Below are positions 34,112-42,459 of a DNA stretch of 64,000 bases, one piece after another. Source of the stretch: Polaribacter sp. (GTDB lineage Bacteria; Bacteroidota; Bacteroidia; Flavobacteriales; Flavobacteriaceae). Position numbers and translations under genes: made by a program. The first letter of the stretch is position 1, and every line of letters begins with the position of its first letter. A model generated the notes under the pieces. That model had not been told where the DNA came from. It saw only the letters and a list, made by a program, of their open reading frames with translations, and made no database searches. The stretch covers positions 147,339 through 211,338 of the forward strand of contig NZ_JAHEHX010000001.1 of the NCBI RefSeq assembly GCF_024639685.1. The letters are read 5' to 3'.

Positions 34112-35009
34112 CTTTGCTAATAATTTTAGGTTTTAAGTCACTAAGAATGACTTCTGCATCTCTTCTATCTTCTTCAATTTCTATGGCCAATGGCTTAGAT
34201 TTAGCAAATTTTACTAAATCTGCTTCTTGAAATAGTGCTTTTAACTTTTTAATCGAATCGATAGAGGTTCTTATGCTTTCAGAGGAATGAAAATCAGTTA
34301 ATGTTGCTATAACTTCGTCTGATGTTTTTTCTAAAGCAGGTACATTTAATTCACGTTCTATATAACCACGAATTATTTCTGTGAGCTCACTATAATATTG
34401 CTTGGTTTTATTATTCTGCCACAATAATTTTTCGTCAAGTTCATTTAATTTATATATAGCCTCTTCGTAAGGAGTTAACGCTCTATAAGTTACCTCTTCT
34501 TCTTCTGTTTTTCTTTTTCTGATGACAAACCAGTAAATCCAAAAACCTATGATTAATAATGCTGCAATAAGCAAATAGATATAAACCTTAAAATCATCAA
34601 ACACATAAGGCTCTTTTTTAATCGTTTTTATTGGGTATTTTTTAATTTGAGTTGTATCTACTGCAACTGTAGCTACATTAACTAAAAGAGAATCTGTTAA
34701 ATAGGCTTGATTCTTAATAAATACTTGTTGTTGTGGAATATAATAGGCTCCACTATCAAAACCAGTTAAGATATATTTCTGTATTAATTGATTGTTTATT
34801 GTATCTGTTTTTACAGAATCTATTACCTCTAAACCTTTTAAATCTAATTTTGGTAAAATTACATTTTCGGTTTCATTTATAACAAGTTTATACTTAAACT
34901 GCTCTCCAATTCTAATAGAAGATGTTTCTATACTAGCACTAACCATAGAAGTTTGAGTATACCCCACTACAGATAGAAATAACAAAATGTATAAAATAAT
35001 TTTTTTCAT
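34095..35009 (-). CDS. Bat-operon membrane protein with signal peptide and periplasmic beta domain
   Basis: The 304-residue protein has a signal peptide (MKKIILYILLFLSVVGYTQ), a periplasmic part of about 110 residues resembling a shortened BatD N-terminal region (SIRIGEQFKYKLVINETENV), one TM segment near residue 150-170 (YLLIAALLIIGFWIYWFVI) and a cytoplasmic helical part (ALTPYEEAIYKLNELDEKLL). This layout fits the extra, unnamed membrane component found between DUF58 and batA in Flavobacteriia, comparable to DUF4381-type proteins in other MoxR operons. It probably bridges the MoxR/DUF58 side and the VWA proteins; that is inference. Confidence 0.75.
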   Translation of the reverse strand: MKKIILYILLFLSVVGYTQTSMVSASIETSSIRIGEQFKYKLVINETENVILPKLDLKGLEVIDSVKTDTINNQLIQKYILTGFDSGAYYIPQQQVFIKNQAYLTDSLLVNVATVAVDTTQIKKYPIKTIKKEPYVFDDFKVYIYLLIAALLIIGFWIYWFVIRKRKTEEEEVTYRALTPYEEAIYKLNELDEKLLWQNNKTKQYYSELTEIIRGYIERELNVPALEKTSDEVIATLTDFHSSESIRTSIDSIKKLKALFQEADLVKFAKSKPLAIEIEEDRRDAEVILSDLKPKIISKDDELE

Positions 35010-35017
35010 TGCTTACC

Positions 35018-35887
35018 TTACCTTTCTTTATGTTTAAAATAACCTAGTAATTTTTTCACGTAACTCTCATCAACCCTAGTATTTATTGTACCTGCCCCAC
35101 TTCTTTGAAAAGTGTTAGTGTAATAATCTGTTAATCGTATGGCGTTAGCTTTATAATTATTTCTTGTTGTTCTAGAGGATGTATTTACATATTGAATAGC
35201 CCCAGTTTCTGAATCTAACATAGGTACCATTCCTAAATTAGGAATTTCCTCATCGTGCTTATCATACACTCTAATACCTGTTAAATCATGTTTTTTAGCC
35301 GCAATTTTTGCTGTTTTTTCATAATCATCGTCCATAAAATCAGATAACATAAAAACAATTGCTCTCTTTTTTAAAACACTAGATAAAAACTTTAAGGCTA
35401 CAGAAATATTGGTTTTTTTACTTTTAGGCTTAAACTCAATTAATTCTCTAATAATTCTTAGAACATGACTTTTACCTTTTTTAGGTGGTATATATAGTTC
35501 TATATCATCAGAAAATAAAACTAGCCCAACTTTATCATTATTCTGAGTTGCAGAAAAAGCTAATGTTGCAGCAATTTCTGTAATGGTATCTTTCTTAAAT
35601 TGATTACTAGTGCCAAAAAATTCTGATCCAGATACATCTACCATCAATAACATTGTCAGTTCACGTTCTTCTTCAAAAACCTTAACGTAAGGTTCATTAT
35701 AACGCGCTGTAACATTCCAATCAATAGTTCTAACATCATCTCCAAATTGGTATTGGCGTACTTCAGAAAAAGTCATACCTCGCCCTTTAAAAGAGGAATG
35801 ATATTCACCTCCAAAAATATCATTAGACAAACGTTTTGTCTTAATTTCTATTTTACGAACTTTCTTAAGTATATCTTTTGTATCCAT
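35018..35887 (-). CDS. DUF58 domain protein of the Bat operon
   Basis: The 289-residue soluble protein has the DUF58 signature VRQYQFGDDVRTIDWNVTAR near residue 45 and a VWA-like fold with a degenerate metal site (LLMVDVSGSEFFGT near 85). Between MoxR and the Bat genes it is thought to be the partner or substrate of the MoxR ATPase. No signal peptide or TM segment is present, in line with a cytoplasmic location. Confidence 0.92.
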   Translation of the reverse strand: MDTKDILKKVRKIEIKTKRLSNDIFGGEYHSSFKGRGMTFSEVRQYQFGDDVRTIDWNVTARYNEPYVKVFEEERELTMLLMVDVSGSEFFGTSNQFKKDTITEIAATLAFSATQNNDKVGLVLFSDDIELYIPPKKGKSHVLRIIRELIEFKPKSKKTNISVALKFLSSVLKKRAIVFMLSDFMDDDYEKTAKIAAKKHDLTGIRVYDKHDEEIPNLGMVPMLDSETGAIQYVNTSSRTTRNNYKANAIRLTDYYTNTFQRSGAGTINTRVDESYVKKLLGYFKHKER

Positions 35888-35951
35888 TGTTTTAAGCTGT
35901 TGGCTTTTTGCGTTTTGCTGTTGGCTAATTGCTAAATGCTAAGAGCTAATT
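35888..35951. repeat. Degenerate short-word repeat between DUF58 and MoxR genes
   Basis: On the plus strand the stretch is built from variants of GCTGTTGGCT, GCTAATTGCTAA and GCTAAGAGCTAA. Such low-complexity spacers are common between flavobacterial genes and have no known function. Confidence 0.6.
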
Positions 35952-36941
35952 CTAAGGTACTTCTACTTCGTTTATAATTTGATTGATGATTTCTACTGAT
36001 GTTACATTTTCTGCTTCAGCTTCATAAGTAATACCAATTCTGTGACGTAAAACATCACCAACTACAGCTCTAACGTCTTCTGGAATTACATACCCTCTTC
36101 TTTTAATAAAAGCATAACATTTAGCTGCTTTTGCTAAATTGATACTCCCTCTAGGTGATGCTCCAAAACTTATTAAATCTTTTAAGTTTGGTAAGTTGTA
36201 TTTTTCTGGATAACGTGTTGCGAATATGATTTCTAGAATATATTTTTCTATCTTCTCATCCATATAAACCTCATTAACAACTTCTCTTGCTTTGTTAATT
36301 TGGTCTACAGATATTACTGGATTAACTGATGCAAAACCACCACTTAAATTTTGACGCATAATAACTTGCTCATCCTGAATTTTTGGGTAATCTATAACCA
36401 CCTTAAGCATAAATCTATCTACTTGTGCTTCTGGCAAAGGGTAAGTACCTTCTTGTTCTACCGGGTTTTGAGTTGCCATTACTAAAAATGGTTCATCTAA
36501 CTTAAAAGTAGTATCTCCAATAGTAATTTGGCGTTCTTGCATTGCTTCTAACAAAGCAGATTGCACTTTTGCTGGTGCTCTGTTAATTTCATCTGCCAAA
36601 ACAAAGTTTGCAAAAATTGGTCCTTTTTTAATAGAAAAATCGTTGTCTTTCATATTATAAATCATAGTACCAACAACATCTGCAGGTAATAAATCTGGCG
36701 TGAATTGCACCCTGCTAAAAGAACCTTGCACCGCTTTTGATAAGGTGTTAATTGCTAAAGTTTTTGCCAAACCAGGCACACCTTCTAAAAGAATATGACC
36801 ATTACCTAACAAACCAATTAACAAACTTTCTATCATTTGTTTTTGACCCACGATTACTTTATTCATTTCTAAAGTAAGTATGTCTATGAAAGCACTTTCT
36901 CTCTCTATTTTTTCATTAATTGCTCTAACATCTACGTCCAT
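35952..36941 (-). CDS. MoxR-type AAA+ ATPase
   Basis: The 329-residue protein is a MoxR ATPase: Walker A GHILLEGVPGLAKTLAINTL near residue 53, Walker B LVLADEINRAPAKVQSALLE near 110, the sensor and arginine-finger region in ATQNPVEQEGTYPLPEAQVD near 150, and the C-terminal lid with SFGASPRGSINLAKAAKC near 250. MoxR proteins are chaperone-like ATPases that act on VWA-domain partners; here those are BatA and BatB. It is the first gene of the eight-gene operon. Confidence 0.95.
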   Translation of the reverse strand: MDVDVRAINEKIERESAFIDILTLEMNKVIVGQKQMIESLLIGLLGNGHILLEGVPGLAKTLAINTLSKAVQGSFSRVQFTPDLLPADVVGTMIYNMKDNDFSIKKGPIFANFVLADEINRAPAKVQSALLEAMQERQITIGDTTFKLDEPFLVMATQNPVEQEGTYPLPEAQVDRFMLKVVIDYPKIQDEQVIMRQNLSGGFASVNPVISVDQINKAREVVNEVYMDEKIEKYILEIIFATRYPEKYNLPNLKDLISFGASPRGSINLAKAAKCYAFIKRRGYVIPEDVRAVVGDVLRHRIGITYEAEAENVTSVEIINQIINEVEVP

Positions 36942-36980
36942 TGTATAATTATGAATTGATTATTACTATTTTAAGAAAAA

Positions 36981-36988
36981 CAAAGCTA
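36981..36988 (-). promoter_or_regulatory. Promoter -7 box of the MoxR-Bat operon
   Basis: TAGCTTTG on the minus strand matches TAnnTTTG and lies about 40 nt before the moxR start; there is no other box before the next seven genes. Confidence 0.45.
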
Positions 36989-37060
36989 CAATTTTAACAA
37001 ATTTTTTCTGTTAAAACAAGGTTAAAGATTTTGGTATATTTACTAGTAATGATAGGGCTT

Positions 37061-37831
37061 TCAGTTAAATTTTTCTAAACGAAATGTAGCTGAATTGAAC
37101 TCGCCAAATGTAAAATAATGTATCCAATCTCCAAGATTTATGTATTTGCTATTTTCTTGTAATTTTATTTCTAAAGGTAAGTGCCTATGCCCAAAAACAA
37201 AATAATCATAATGATTTTGAGTTAATTTTCTTTTGCAATATTGCACTAACCACTCATTATCTTCTCCTAAAAAGTTTGCATCTTCATCTCCAGAAATCAT
37301 TTTATTTTTAACAGACATATATTGCCCTAAGCGAACGCCTAAATCTGGATGAAGCCATTGAAACATAAATTTAAATAAAGGAAAAGTAAACACTTTTTTC
37401 ATGCGTTTATAACCTTTATCTCCAGGTCCTAAGCCATCTCCATGACCAATTAAAAATTTTTTATTATCAATTAAAAACTCTTGTGGATGGTGATAAACTG
37501 TAATGTTTAATTCATTTTTAAAATAGTCTTTCATCCATAGATCATGGTTTCCTACAAAGAAATAAATAGGAACTCCGGCATCAGAAATTTCTGCTAATTT
37601 TCCTAAAGTCCGCACAAAACCTTTTGGAACTACTGTTTTATATTCAAACCAAAAGTCAAATAAATCTCCTAATAAAAAAATAGCGGTAGCATTATCTTTA
37701 ATACTATCTAACCAAGATACAAATTTTCTTTCTCTATGAAGACTTTGCAAATGGTTAGGTGCTCCTAAATGTTGATCTGAAGCAAAGTAGACTTTTTTAT
37801 TTTTTGAAGTATTAATTGAAATCATTATCAC
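37061..37831 (-). CDS. lpxH: UDP-2,3-diacylglucosamine diphosphatase-like metallophosphoesterase
   Basis: The 256-residue protein has all calcineurin-like metal motifs: VYFASDQHLGAPN near residue 14, LLGDLFDFWFEY near 54, FVGNHDLWMKDY near 91, GHGDG near 128, and FGHRHLPLE near 217. The DLFDFW segment is typical of LpxH, which cleaves UDP-diacylglucosamine to lipid X in lipid A synthesis. Flavobacterial LpxH proteins carry the extra N-terminal residues seen here. It follows the tail-specific protease gene by 9 bp. Confidence 0.88.
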   Translation of the reverse strand: MIMISINTSKNKKVYFASDQHLGAPNHLQSLHRERKFVSWLDSIKDNATAIFLLGDLFDFWFEYKTVVPKGFVRTLGKLAEISDAGVPIYFFVGNHDLWMKDYFKNELNITVYHHPQEFLIDNKKFLIGHGDGLGPGDKGYKRMKKVFTFPLFKFMFQWLHPDLGVRLGQYMSVKNKMISGDEDANFLGEDNEWLVQYCKRKLTQNHYDYFVFGHRHLPLEIKLQENSKYINLGDWIHYFTFGEFNSATFRLEKFN

Positions 37832-37840
37832 AAAGAAAAG

Positions 37841-39412
37841 CTATTCCTTTTTACTATCCAACTCTAATACCTTTTGCAACATTTTGTCATCTTTGTGCAT
37901 AATTCTATAAAAACCTTCATCACCAAAAAGCACATTGGCTATAGATGCGTTTAGATACGGTTTGATGGTTTTTTCTGTTCTAAATGATGGAGTTACTTTG
38001 TCTTTTATAGAGGATAAATAGTTTTCAAAAACCTCATTATCTAAATCGAATTGATTAACAAAAGTGTCAATTGTCCAATCATTCAACTCTTTTCTATGCT
38101 CATCTACGTAATCAAAAGCAAAATTATTTATAGTATTAAAATAAAAATTTGACATATAAGTAGTCGTATCTATTGGCACAAAAATATCTGGAATAATACC
38201 TCCCCCTCCAAAAACTATTTTACCTTTTGGTGTTTTGTATTGCAGAGAATCTACAACTTTAATACTATCTTTATTTAACAACTCTCCGCTTAAAATTCTT
38301 TTCTGGTAATCTCTATAATAGCTTTTATTCCCATTAGCTGAATAAGGCTTTTGAATTGACCTTCCTGTTGGTGTAAAATATCTTGCTGTTGTTAAACGAA
38401 CTGCAGAACCATCTCCTAAATCCATTTCTATTTGTACTAAACCTTTACCAAAAGAACGTCTTCCAATAATGGTACCCTTGTCATTATCTTGTAAAGCACC
38501 TGCTACAATTTCAGAGGCTGACGCAGAGTTTTCGTCAATTAAAACATATAAATTTCCTTTTTGAAAAGAGCCCATTTCTGTAGCGTAAAAGTTTTCTATT
38601 TTGTCTTTATTGTCTTTTGTGAATACGATAAGTTTACCATCCTCTAAAAATTCATCTATAATCCTATTTGCAATTTCTATAAATCCCCCTCCATTGCCTC
38701 TTAAATCTAAAACTAAAGCTCTTATATTATTCTTTTTAAGGGTGGTTAAGGAATTTTTAAATTCGACAAATGTATTTCTTGCAAAGCGATCTAACTTAAC
38801 ATAACCCACAGAATCAGAAAGCATATAAGCAAGATCTACACTTTTTATGTTTACCTTACCTCTTTTAATAGCTACTTGGAATAAAGAGTCATTACTTTTT
38901 CTGTATACTGTTAAATTTATAGATGTATTTGGTTTTCCTTTTAAAAACTTTGGCACAAGCCCGCTTCTTAAGTTTTTACCATAAAGAGTGTCCTTATTTG
39001 CAATTAAAATACGGTCCCCTGCTTTTATTCCTTCTTGTATACTTGGCCCGTCTTTTATAGGCTGAATAACAGTTATTGTATCTCTTATCATTCTAAACTG
39101 CACACCAATGCCTACAAAATTTCCTTGCATACTCTCAGTTACGGCTTGTAGATTTTCTTTTGGAATATATATAGAATGTGGATCTAATTTTCCTAACATT
39201 TGAGTTATAGCTCCATCTAATAAATCTTCTGTGTTAACTTTATCTACATAATCTTCTTTGATAAAATTAATGAGTTTTTTTATTTTTATTTCTTGAGAAT
39301 TTTGTTTGGAAAAAGAAAATATTTCATTTGTATTTCCTCCCAAAAAAACACCTATTAGTATGCCAAAAACTAATGCAATCGCAAAGTAAAGCGGTAAATT
39401 ATTCCTATTCAT
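37841..39412 (-). CDS. Carboxyl-terminal processing peptidase (S41 family)
   Basis: The 523-residue protein has a signal anchor (LYFAIALVFGILIGVFLGG), a PDZ domain (GVQFRMIRDTITVIQPIKDG from about residue 98), and the S41 core with VLDLRGNGGGFIEIANRIID near 233, catalytic Ser in DENSASASEIVAGALQDND near 294 and Lys in GRRSFGKGLVQIEMD near 320. These enzymes trim or degrade periplasmic and outer-membrane proteins. The start overlaps the dCMP deaminase stop by 8 bp. A C-terminal extension of about 130 residues follows the core, as in CtpA-type members of Bacteroidota. Confidence 0.94.
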   Translation of the reverse strand: MNRNNLPLYFAIALVFGILIGVFLGGNTNEIFSFSKQNSQEIKIKKLINFIKEDYVDKVNTEDLLDGAITQMLGKLDPHSIYIPKENLQAVTESMQGNFVGIGVQFRMIRDTITVIQPIKDGPSIQEGIKAGDRILIANKDTLYGKNLRSGLVPKFLKGKPNTSINLTVYRKSNDSLFQVAIKRGKVNIKSVDLAYMLSDSVGYVKLDRFARNTFVEFKNSLTTLKKNNIRALVLDLRGNGGGFIEIANRIIDEFLEDGKLIVFTKDNKDKIENFYATEMGSFQKGNLYVLIDENSASASEIVAGALQDNDKGTIIGRRSFGKGLVQIEMDLGDGSAVRLTTARYFTPTGRSIQKPYSANGNKSYYRDYQKRILSGELLNKDSIKVVDSLQYKTPKGKIVFGGGGIIPDIFVPIDTTTYMSNFYFNTINNFAFDYVDEHRKELNDWTIDTFVNQFDLDNEVFENYLSSIKDKVTPSFRTEKTIKPYLNASIANVLFGDEGFYRIMHKDDKMLQKVLELDSKKE

Positions 39413-39830
39413 AAGGCAAGTAAGTTAATGAAACGCCTGCTTTCTTTAAAAAATCTAATCCTGAAGGATCTTTGTAAGCGTTGGCATAAACCACTCTTTT
39501 AATTCCAGCCTGATGAATTAATTTACTACACTGAGTACATGGTGATAATGTAATATATAATGTTGCATTTTTTGCTGACTGTGTAGAAGACGCAACCTTT
39601 AGAATAGCATTAGCCTCTGCGTGAAGAACTTCCCATTTTGTTGCACCAGATTCATCTTCACAACAATTATCAAACCCAGTAGGTGTTCCGTTAAAGCCGT
39701 CTGAAATAATCATTCTATCTTTTACAATTAAAGCGCCTACTTGTTTGCGTTTACAATTAGATAATTTCCCCCATTCTAAAGCCATTTTTAAATAAGCTTT
39801 GTCATATTTTAATTGTTTTTCTTCGGTCAT
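39405..39830 (-). CDS. Deoxycytidylate (dCMP) deaminase family protein
   Basis: The 141-residue protein has the zinc deaminase motifs LHAEANAILKVA near residue 69 (His and Glu) and LSPCTQCSKLIHQAG near 97 (Cys pair). The N-terminal part (KRKQVGALIVKDRMIISDGF) fits dCMP or ComEB-type deaminases. It makes dUMP for thymidylate synthesis. It leads an operon with the protease and lpxH; the promoter box ends 4 nt before its ATG. Confidence 0.92.
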   Translation of the reverse strand: MTEEKQLKYDKAYLKMALEWGKLSNCKRKQVGALIVKDRMIISDGFNGTPTGFDNCCEDESGATKWEVLHAEANAILKVASSTQSAKNATLYITLSPCTQCSKLIHQAGIKRVVYANAYKDPSGLDFLKKAGVSLTYLPYE

Positions 39831-39834
39831 AGTT

Positions 39835-39842
39835 CGAAAGTA
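39835..39842 (-). promoter_or_regulatory. Promoter box close to the dCMP deaminase start
   Basis: TACTTTCG on the minus strand differs from TAnnTTTG in one base and is separated from the ATG by four nucleotides, the same spacing as at holB and tatA. Confidence 0.35.
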
Positions 39843-39887
39843 AATAGATTTATATAGATTAAGCGTTAATTCTATTACAAAATTTAA

Positions 39888-40469
39888 TTACCAAAAAACA
39901 CGGGCTAACATCATTTGAATTGCAAAACCAATTACAATTGATGAAGTGACCATAATCCAATCTCTCCTAGAAACCTTAAATAAACCTTGTAAAAAAGCAC
40001 CTATGATTAAAATGCCTAGCACAATTATAATTTGCGCTGCCTCTATACCTAACGCAAACTCTATAAGTGGCTGTAATTTATTTTCCTCCTGACCAATCAT
40101 CATTTTAAAATAGTTAGAAAAACCCAAACCATGAATTAGACCAAATAAGAAAGCAAAAAATAAATTTATCTTGGTGTTCTTAGAGAGGGTGTTTTTTGAG
40201 ACAATTACATTTAGAACTCCTGTAATGAATATAGTTAACGGAATTAAAAATTCAATAACATCTATTGGAAATTGAACCAGCTTATAGGCTGCCAAAGCCA
40301 AAGTAATAGAATGTCCAATAGTAAATAAGGTAACTAACCACAACACTTTTTGCCATACTTTAAAATTAAATACAACAGCTAAAACAATTAAAAATAAAAT
40401 ATGATCATAAGCAGAAAAGTCTAAAACATGAGTTAGCCCCATCTTAAAGTATAAAATAAAATCTTCCAT
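39888..40469 (-). CDS. HupE/UreJ family membrane protein
   Basis: The 193-residue protein has six or seven TM segments. The family pattern shows as GLTHVLDFSAYDHILFLIVL near residue 11 and FGLIHGLGFSNYFKMM near 110, with His residues that could bind a metal; HupE/UreJ proteins are linked to nickel or cobalt uptake. No hydrogenase or urease gene is in the window, so here the role is open. The gene is short for the long form of the family (HupE/UreJ_2) but looks complete. Confidence 0.83.
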   Translation of the reverse strand: MEDFILYFKMGLTHVLDFSAYDHILFLIVLAVVFNFKVWQKVLWLVTLFTIGHSITLALAAYKLVQFPIDVIEFLIPLTIFITGVLNVIVSKNTLSKNTKINLFFAFLFGLIHGLGFSNYFKMMIGQEENKLQPLIEFALGIEAAQIIIVLGILIIGAFLQGLFKVSRRDWIMVTSSIVIGFAIQMMLARVFW

Positions 40470-40489
40470 AAAAAGTGTTTTTGTCTACT

Positions 40490-40497
40490 CAAAAATA
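40490..40497 (-). promoter_or_regulatory. Promoter -7 box of the HupE-like gene
   Basis: TATTTTTG on the minus strand matches TAnnTTTG, 20 nt before the ATG. Confidence 0.4.
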
Positions 40498-40547
40498 ATG
40501 AAAACATCAAAAGAAAACGATGAGAAATGAAATTTTTTGAGCATAAA

Positions 40548-40578
40548 AAAGCCGTAACATTTATATGTTACGGCTTTT
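40548..40578 (-). terminator. Terminator of the tRNA-Gly/tRNA-Leu transcript
   Basis: AAAGCCGTAACAT and ATGTTACGGCTTT form a 13-bp perfect stem with loop TTAT, followed on both sides by A/T tracts. Confidence 0.85.
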
Positions 40579-40579
40579 G

Positions 40580-40665
40580 TACTGAAGATGGGACTTGAAC
40601 CCATACGAGCATTACTGCTCACTGGATTTTAAGTCCAGCGTGTCTACCAATTCCACCACTTCAGC
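40580..40665 (-). tRNA. tRNA-Leu (anticodon TAA)
   Basis: Minus-strand reading starts GCTGAAGTGGTGGAATTGG. The acceptor stem GCTGAAG pairs with CTTCAGT (one G-U), the anticodon stem-loop is CTGGACTTAAAATCCAG with TAA, a long variable arm (GAGCAGTAATGCTC) marks class II, and the T-arm contains GGTTCAAGTCC. CCA is not encoded. Confidence 0.95.
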
Positions 40666-40686
40666 ATGAAATATTATTTGGTATAG

Positions 40687-40758
40687 AGCGAAAGACGGGA
40701 TTTGAACCCGCGACCCTCACCTTGGCAAGGTGATGCTCTACCCCTGAGCTACTTTCGC
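40687..40758 (-). tRNA. tRNA-Gly (anticodon GCC)
   Basis: Minus-strand reading starts GCGAAAGTAGCTCAGGGGTA. The acceptor stem GCGAAAG pairs with CTTTCGC, the anticodon stem-loop is CACCTTGCCAAGGTG with GCC, and the T-arm is GCGGGTTCAAATCCCGT. CCA is not encoded. It lies 21 bp upstream of tRNA-Leu and is co-transcribed with it. Confidence 0.96.
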
Positions 40759-40864
40759 AGTCTTATTTTAATGAACTTACTCTAATTTATTATTAGAGAG
40801 GTGCAAATATAATAAGTTTTATGAACTCTACAAGTAGTTTTTTAATTTTATTCAATAAAATAAT

Positions 40865-40899
40865 AAAGGGTTAAAACATAAATGTCTTAACCCTTTTTA
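40865..40899 (-). terminator. Terminator after the SGNH lipoprotein gene
   Basis: AAAGGGTTAA pairs with TTAACCCTTT around an inner CATAAATG loop, with T-rich flanks, just after the stop codon at 40917. Confidence 0.8.
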
Positions 40900-40916
40900 T
40901 ATGAAGATAGTGTCTA

Positions 40917-42440
40917 TTATCTGAGTGTTGGTGAATAGTTTGTAGGATAGTCTCCTGCAACTGCTAAACCTCCTGTTGCAGTGCCAAAATTAGTACCAAA
41001 ACCTGTATCAATAGCTTCTAATATTTTATTAGCCATTAATGCATTACCTCTTGCTGTTAAATGAACTCCATCTAAACTAATTAAACCACCAGTAACTAAA
41101 GAAGTTGTCATTGTATAATCATCAAACATAATTCCTGTAGAAGCTTCAGCTAAAACATCTTTAAGATCAGCTAAAACTACATTTGGGTTTGAGTTTGCAA
41201 CAGCTGCTATTGTTGCATTATAAGCATCTGTAGCGTTTTTAATTGCTGTTTGTTCTTGTGGTGTTAAAACCCAGTTATCTGCTAAAGGAACCGAAACTCC
41301 ATTAATTGCTAATGGGTTACCTCCAACTGTTGTACCTAAAACAGCAGAACTTGCTAATAATAGTAAATCATCTGCTGTAGCCTGTCTCATATTTGTTAAC
41401 GCTGGATTTATCAAAGATAAATCTGTTAGATCTTCGTCTAAAATTAACACTGCATTTTGACCCGCAGCAAAGTTTACTTTTCTTCTATCCACTTCAGCTT
41501 GATCAAAATTTGCCAATAAAGCCAATAATGGTGGAGAAAGTTGTCCCGCATTTTTTGCTGCTAATATTTGATCTAAACCCCCATTGTAAGCAGCAAAAGC
41601 ACCATTAAGTGCACCTGCTCTTCCTCCATCTAAAGGAATTGCATTATAAGGTACAGTAGTAAAGTTTGCTAAATCTGTAATGTATGGCACATTAACAACA
41701 ATTCCTTTTGCGCCGTTTGCTGTTAAAGCAGTAACCATACCACTAAATACGCTCGCAAACACATTTGGGTCAGTTATATCTGAACCTCCGTAAGTTGCTG
41801 GGTTAAGATTTCCTGTTTGGTCTACTCCAGAACCTCCTGAAAGCGCATAACCTAATACATCATTACCACCAACTTCTGATAAAGTAAAAAATGTTGGGTT
41901 CTGTGCCAAAGCATCTCCCAAAACTGTGGCAGTTGCACTCGATGCCATTCTTCCAAAATATGGATTCAGTTGCCCATAACCGGCAAAAGTTAAATGAAAA
42001 CTTTTTGCACCTGGTGCACCAAAGTTATTAAATGGCCCACCAGAAGCAGGCACTCCTAATTGCGTTGTTGGAGTTGCTGGTAATCTTGCTGGCCCAGCTG
42101 CTCCATTAAAAAAGAATCTTGGCGGTTGCACAGCAGCTCCGTTAAAAACTAATCCTCCAATATTATCACTCATTAAAGGTTGACTAAAATTAGTCCCAAA
42201 TTTTGAAGCTAGTATATTCGGAAATGAATTTTCTTGTGCTGCAGCAAACATTGCTCCGTCAGTATATCCAGCAGTAAAAGAAGCACCTACTGCAACATAA
42301 CTAGAAAAATCTAATCCGTTTGTGTTTAATTCTACTACAGGTAAAACTTCTGCAGCAATTGCATCCAATTCATTATCTACATCACAAGAGATAACTCCTA
42401 ATGATAAAAGAAACAACCCTATATATTTATAATTTTTCAT
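40917..42440 (-). CDS. SGNH/GDSL-family lipoprotein paired with a TonB-dependent receptor
   Basis: The 507-residue protein has a lipoprotein signal (KYIGLFLLSLGVISCDVDNE, Cys at about 19). It carries SGNH blocks: block I as SYVAVGASFTAGYTDG near residue 47 (GAS in place of GDS), block III as EVGGNDVLGY near 185, and block V as SLDGVHLTARGNAL near 465 with Asp and His. So a serine hydrolase acting on esters or acyl groups is likely. It is the second gene after the TonB-dependent receptor, 19 bp away, in place of a SusD protein. The family is known in Flavobacteriia as a receptor companion; the substrate is unknown. Confidence 0.85.
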   Translation of the reverse strand: MKNYKYIGLFLLSLGVISCDVDNELDAIAAEVLPVVELNTNGLDFSSYVAVGASFTAGYTDGAMFAAAQENSFPNILASKFGTNFSQPLMSDNIGGLVFNGAAVQPPRFFFNGAAGPARLPATPTTQLGVPASGGPFNNFGAPGAKSFHLTFAGYGQLNPYFGRMASSATATVLGDALAQNPTFFTLSEVGGNDVLGYALSGGSGVDQTGNLNPATYGGSDITDPNVFASVFSGMVTALTANGAKGIVVNVPYITDLANFTTVPYNAIPLDGGRAGALNGAFAAYNGGLDQILAAKNAGQLSPPLLALLANFDQAEVDRRKVNFAAGQNAVLILDEDLTDLSLINPALTNMRQATADDLLLLASSAVLGTTVGGNPLAINGVSVPLADNWVLTPQEQTAIKNATDAYNATIAAVANSNPNVVLADLKDVLAEASTGIMFDDYTMTTSLVTGGLISLDGVHLTARGNALMANKILEAIDTGFGTNFGTATGGLAVAGDYPTNYSPTLR

Positions 42441-42459
42441 AAAATATCTTAATTATTTA

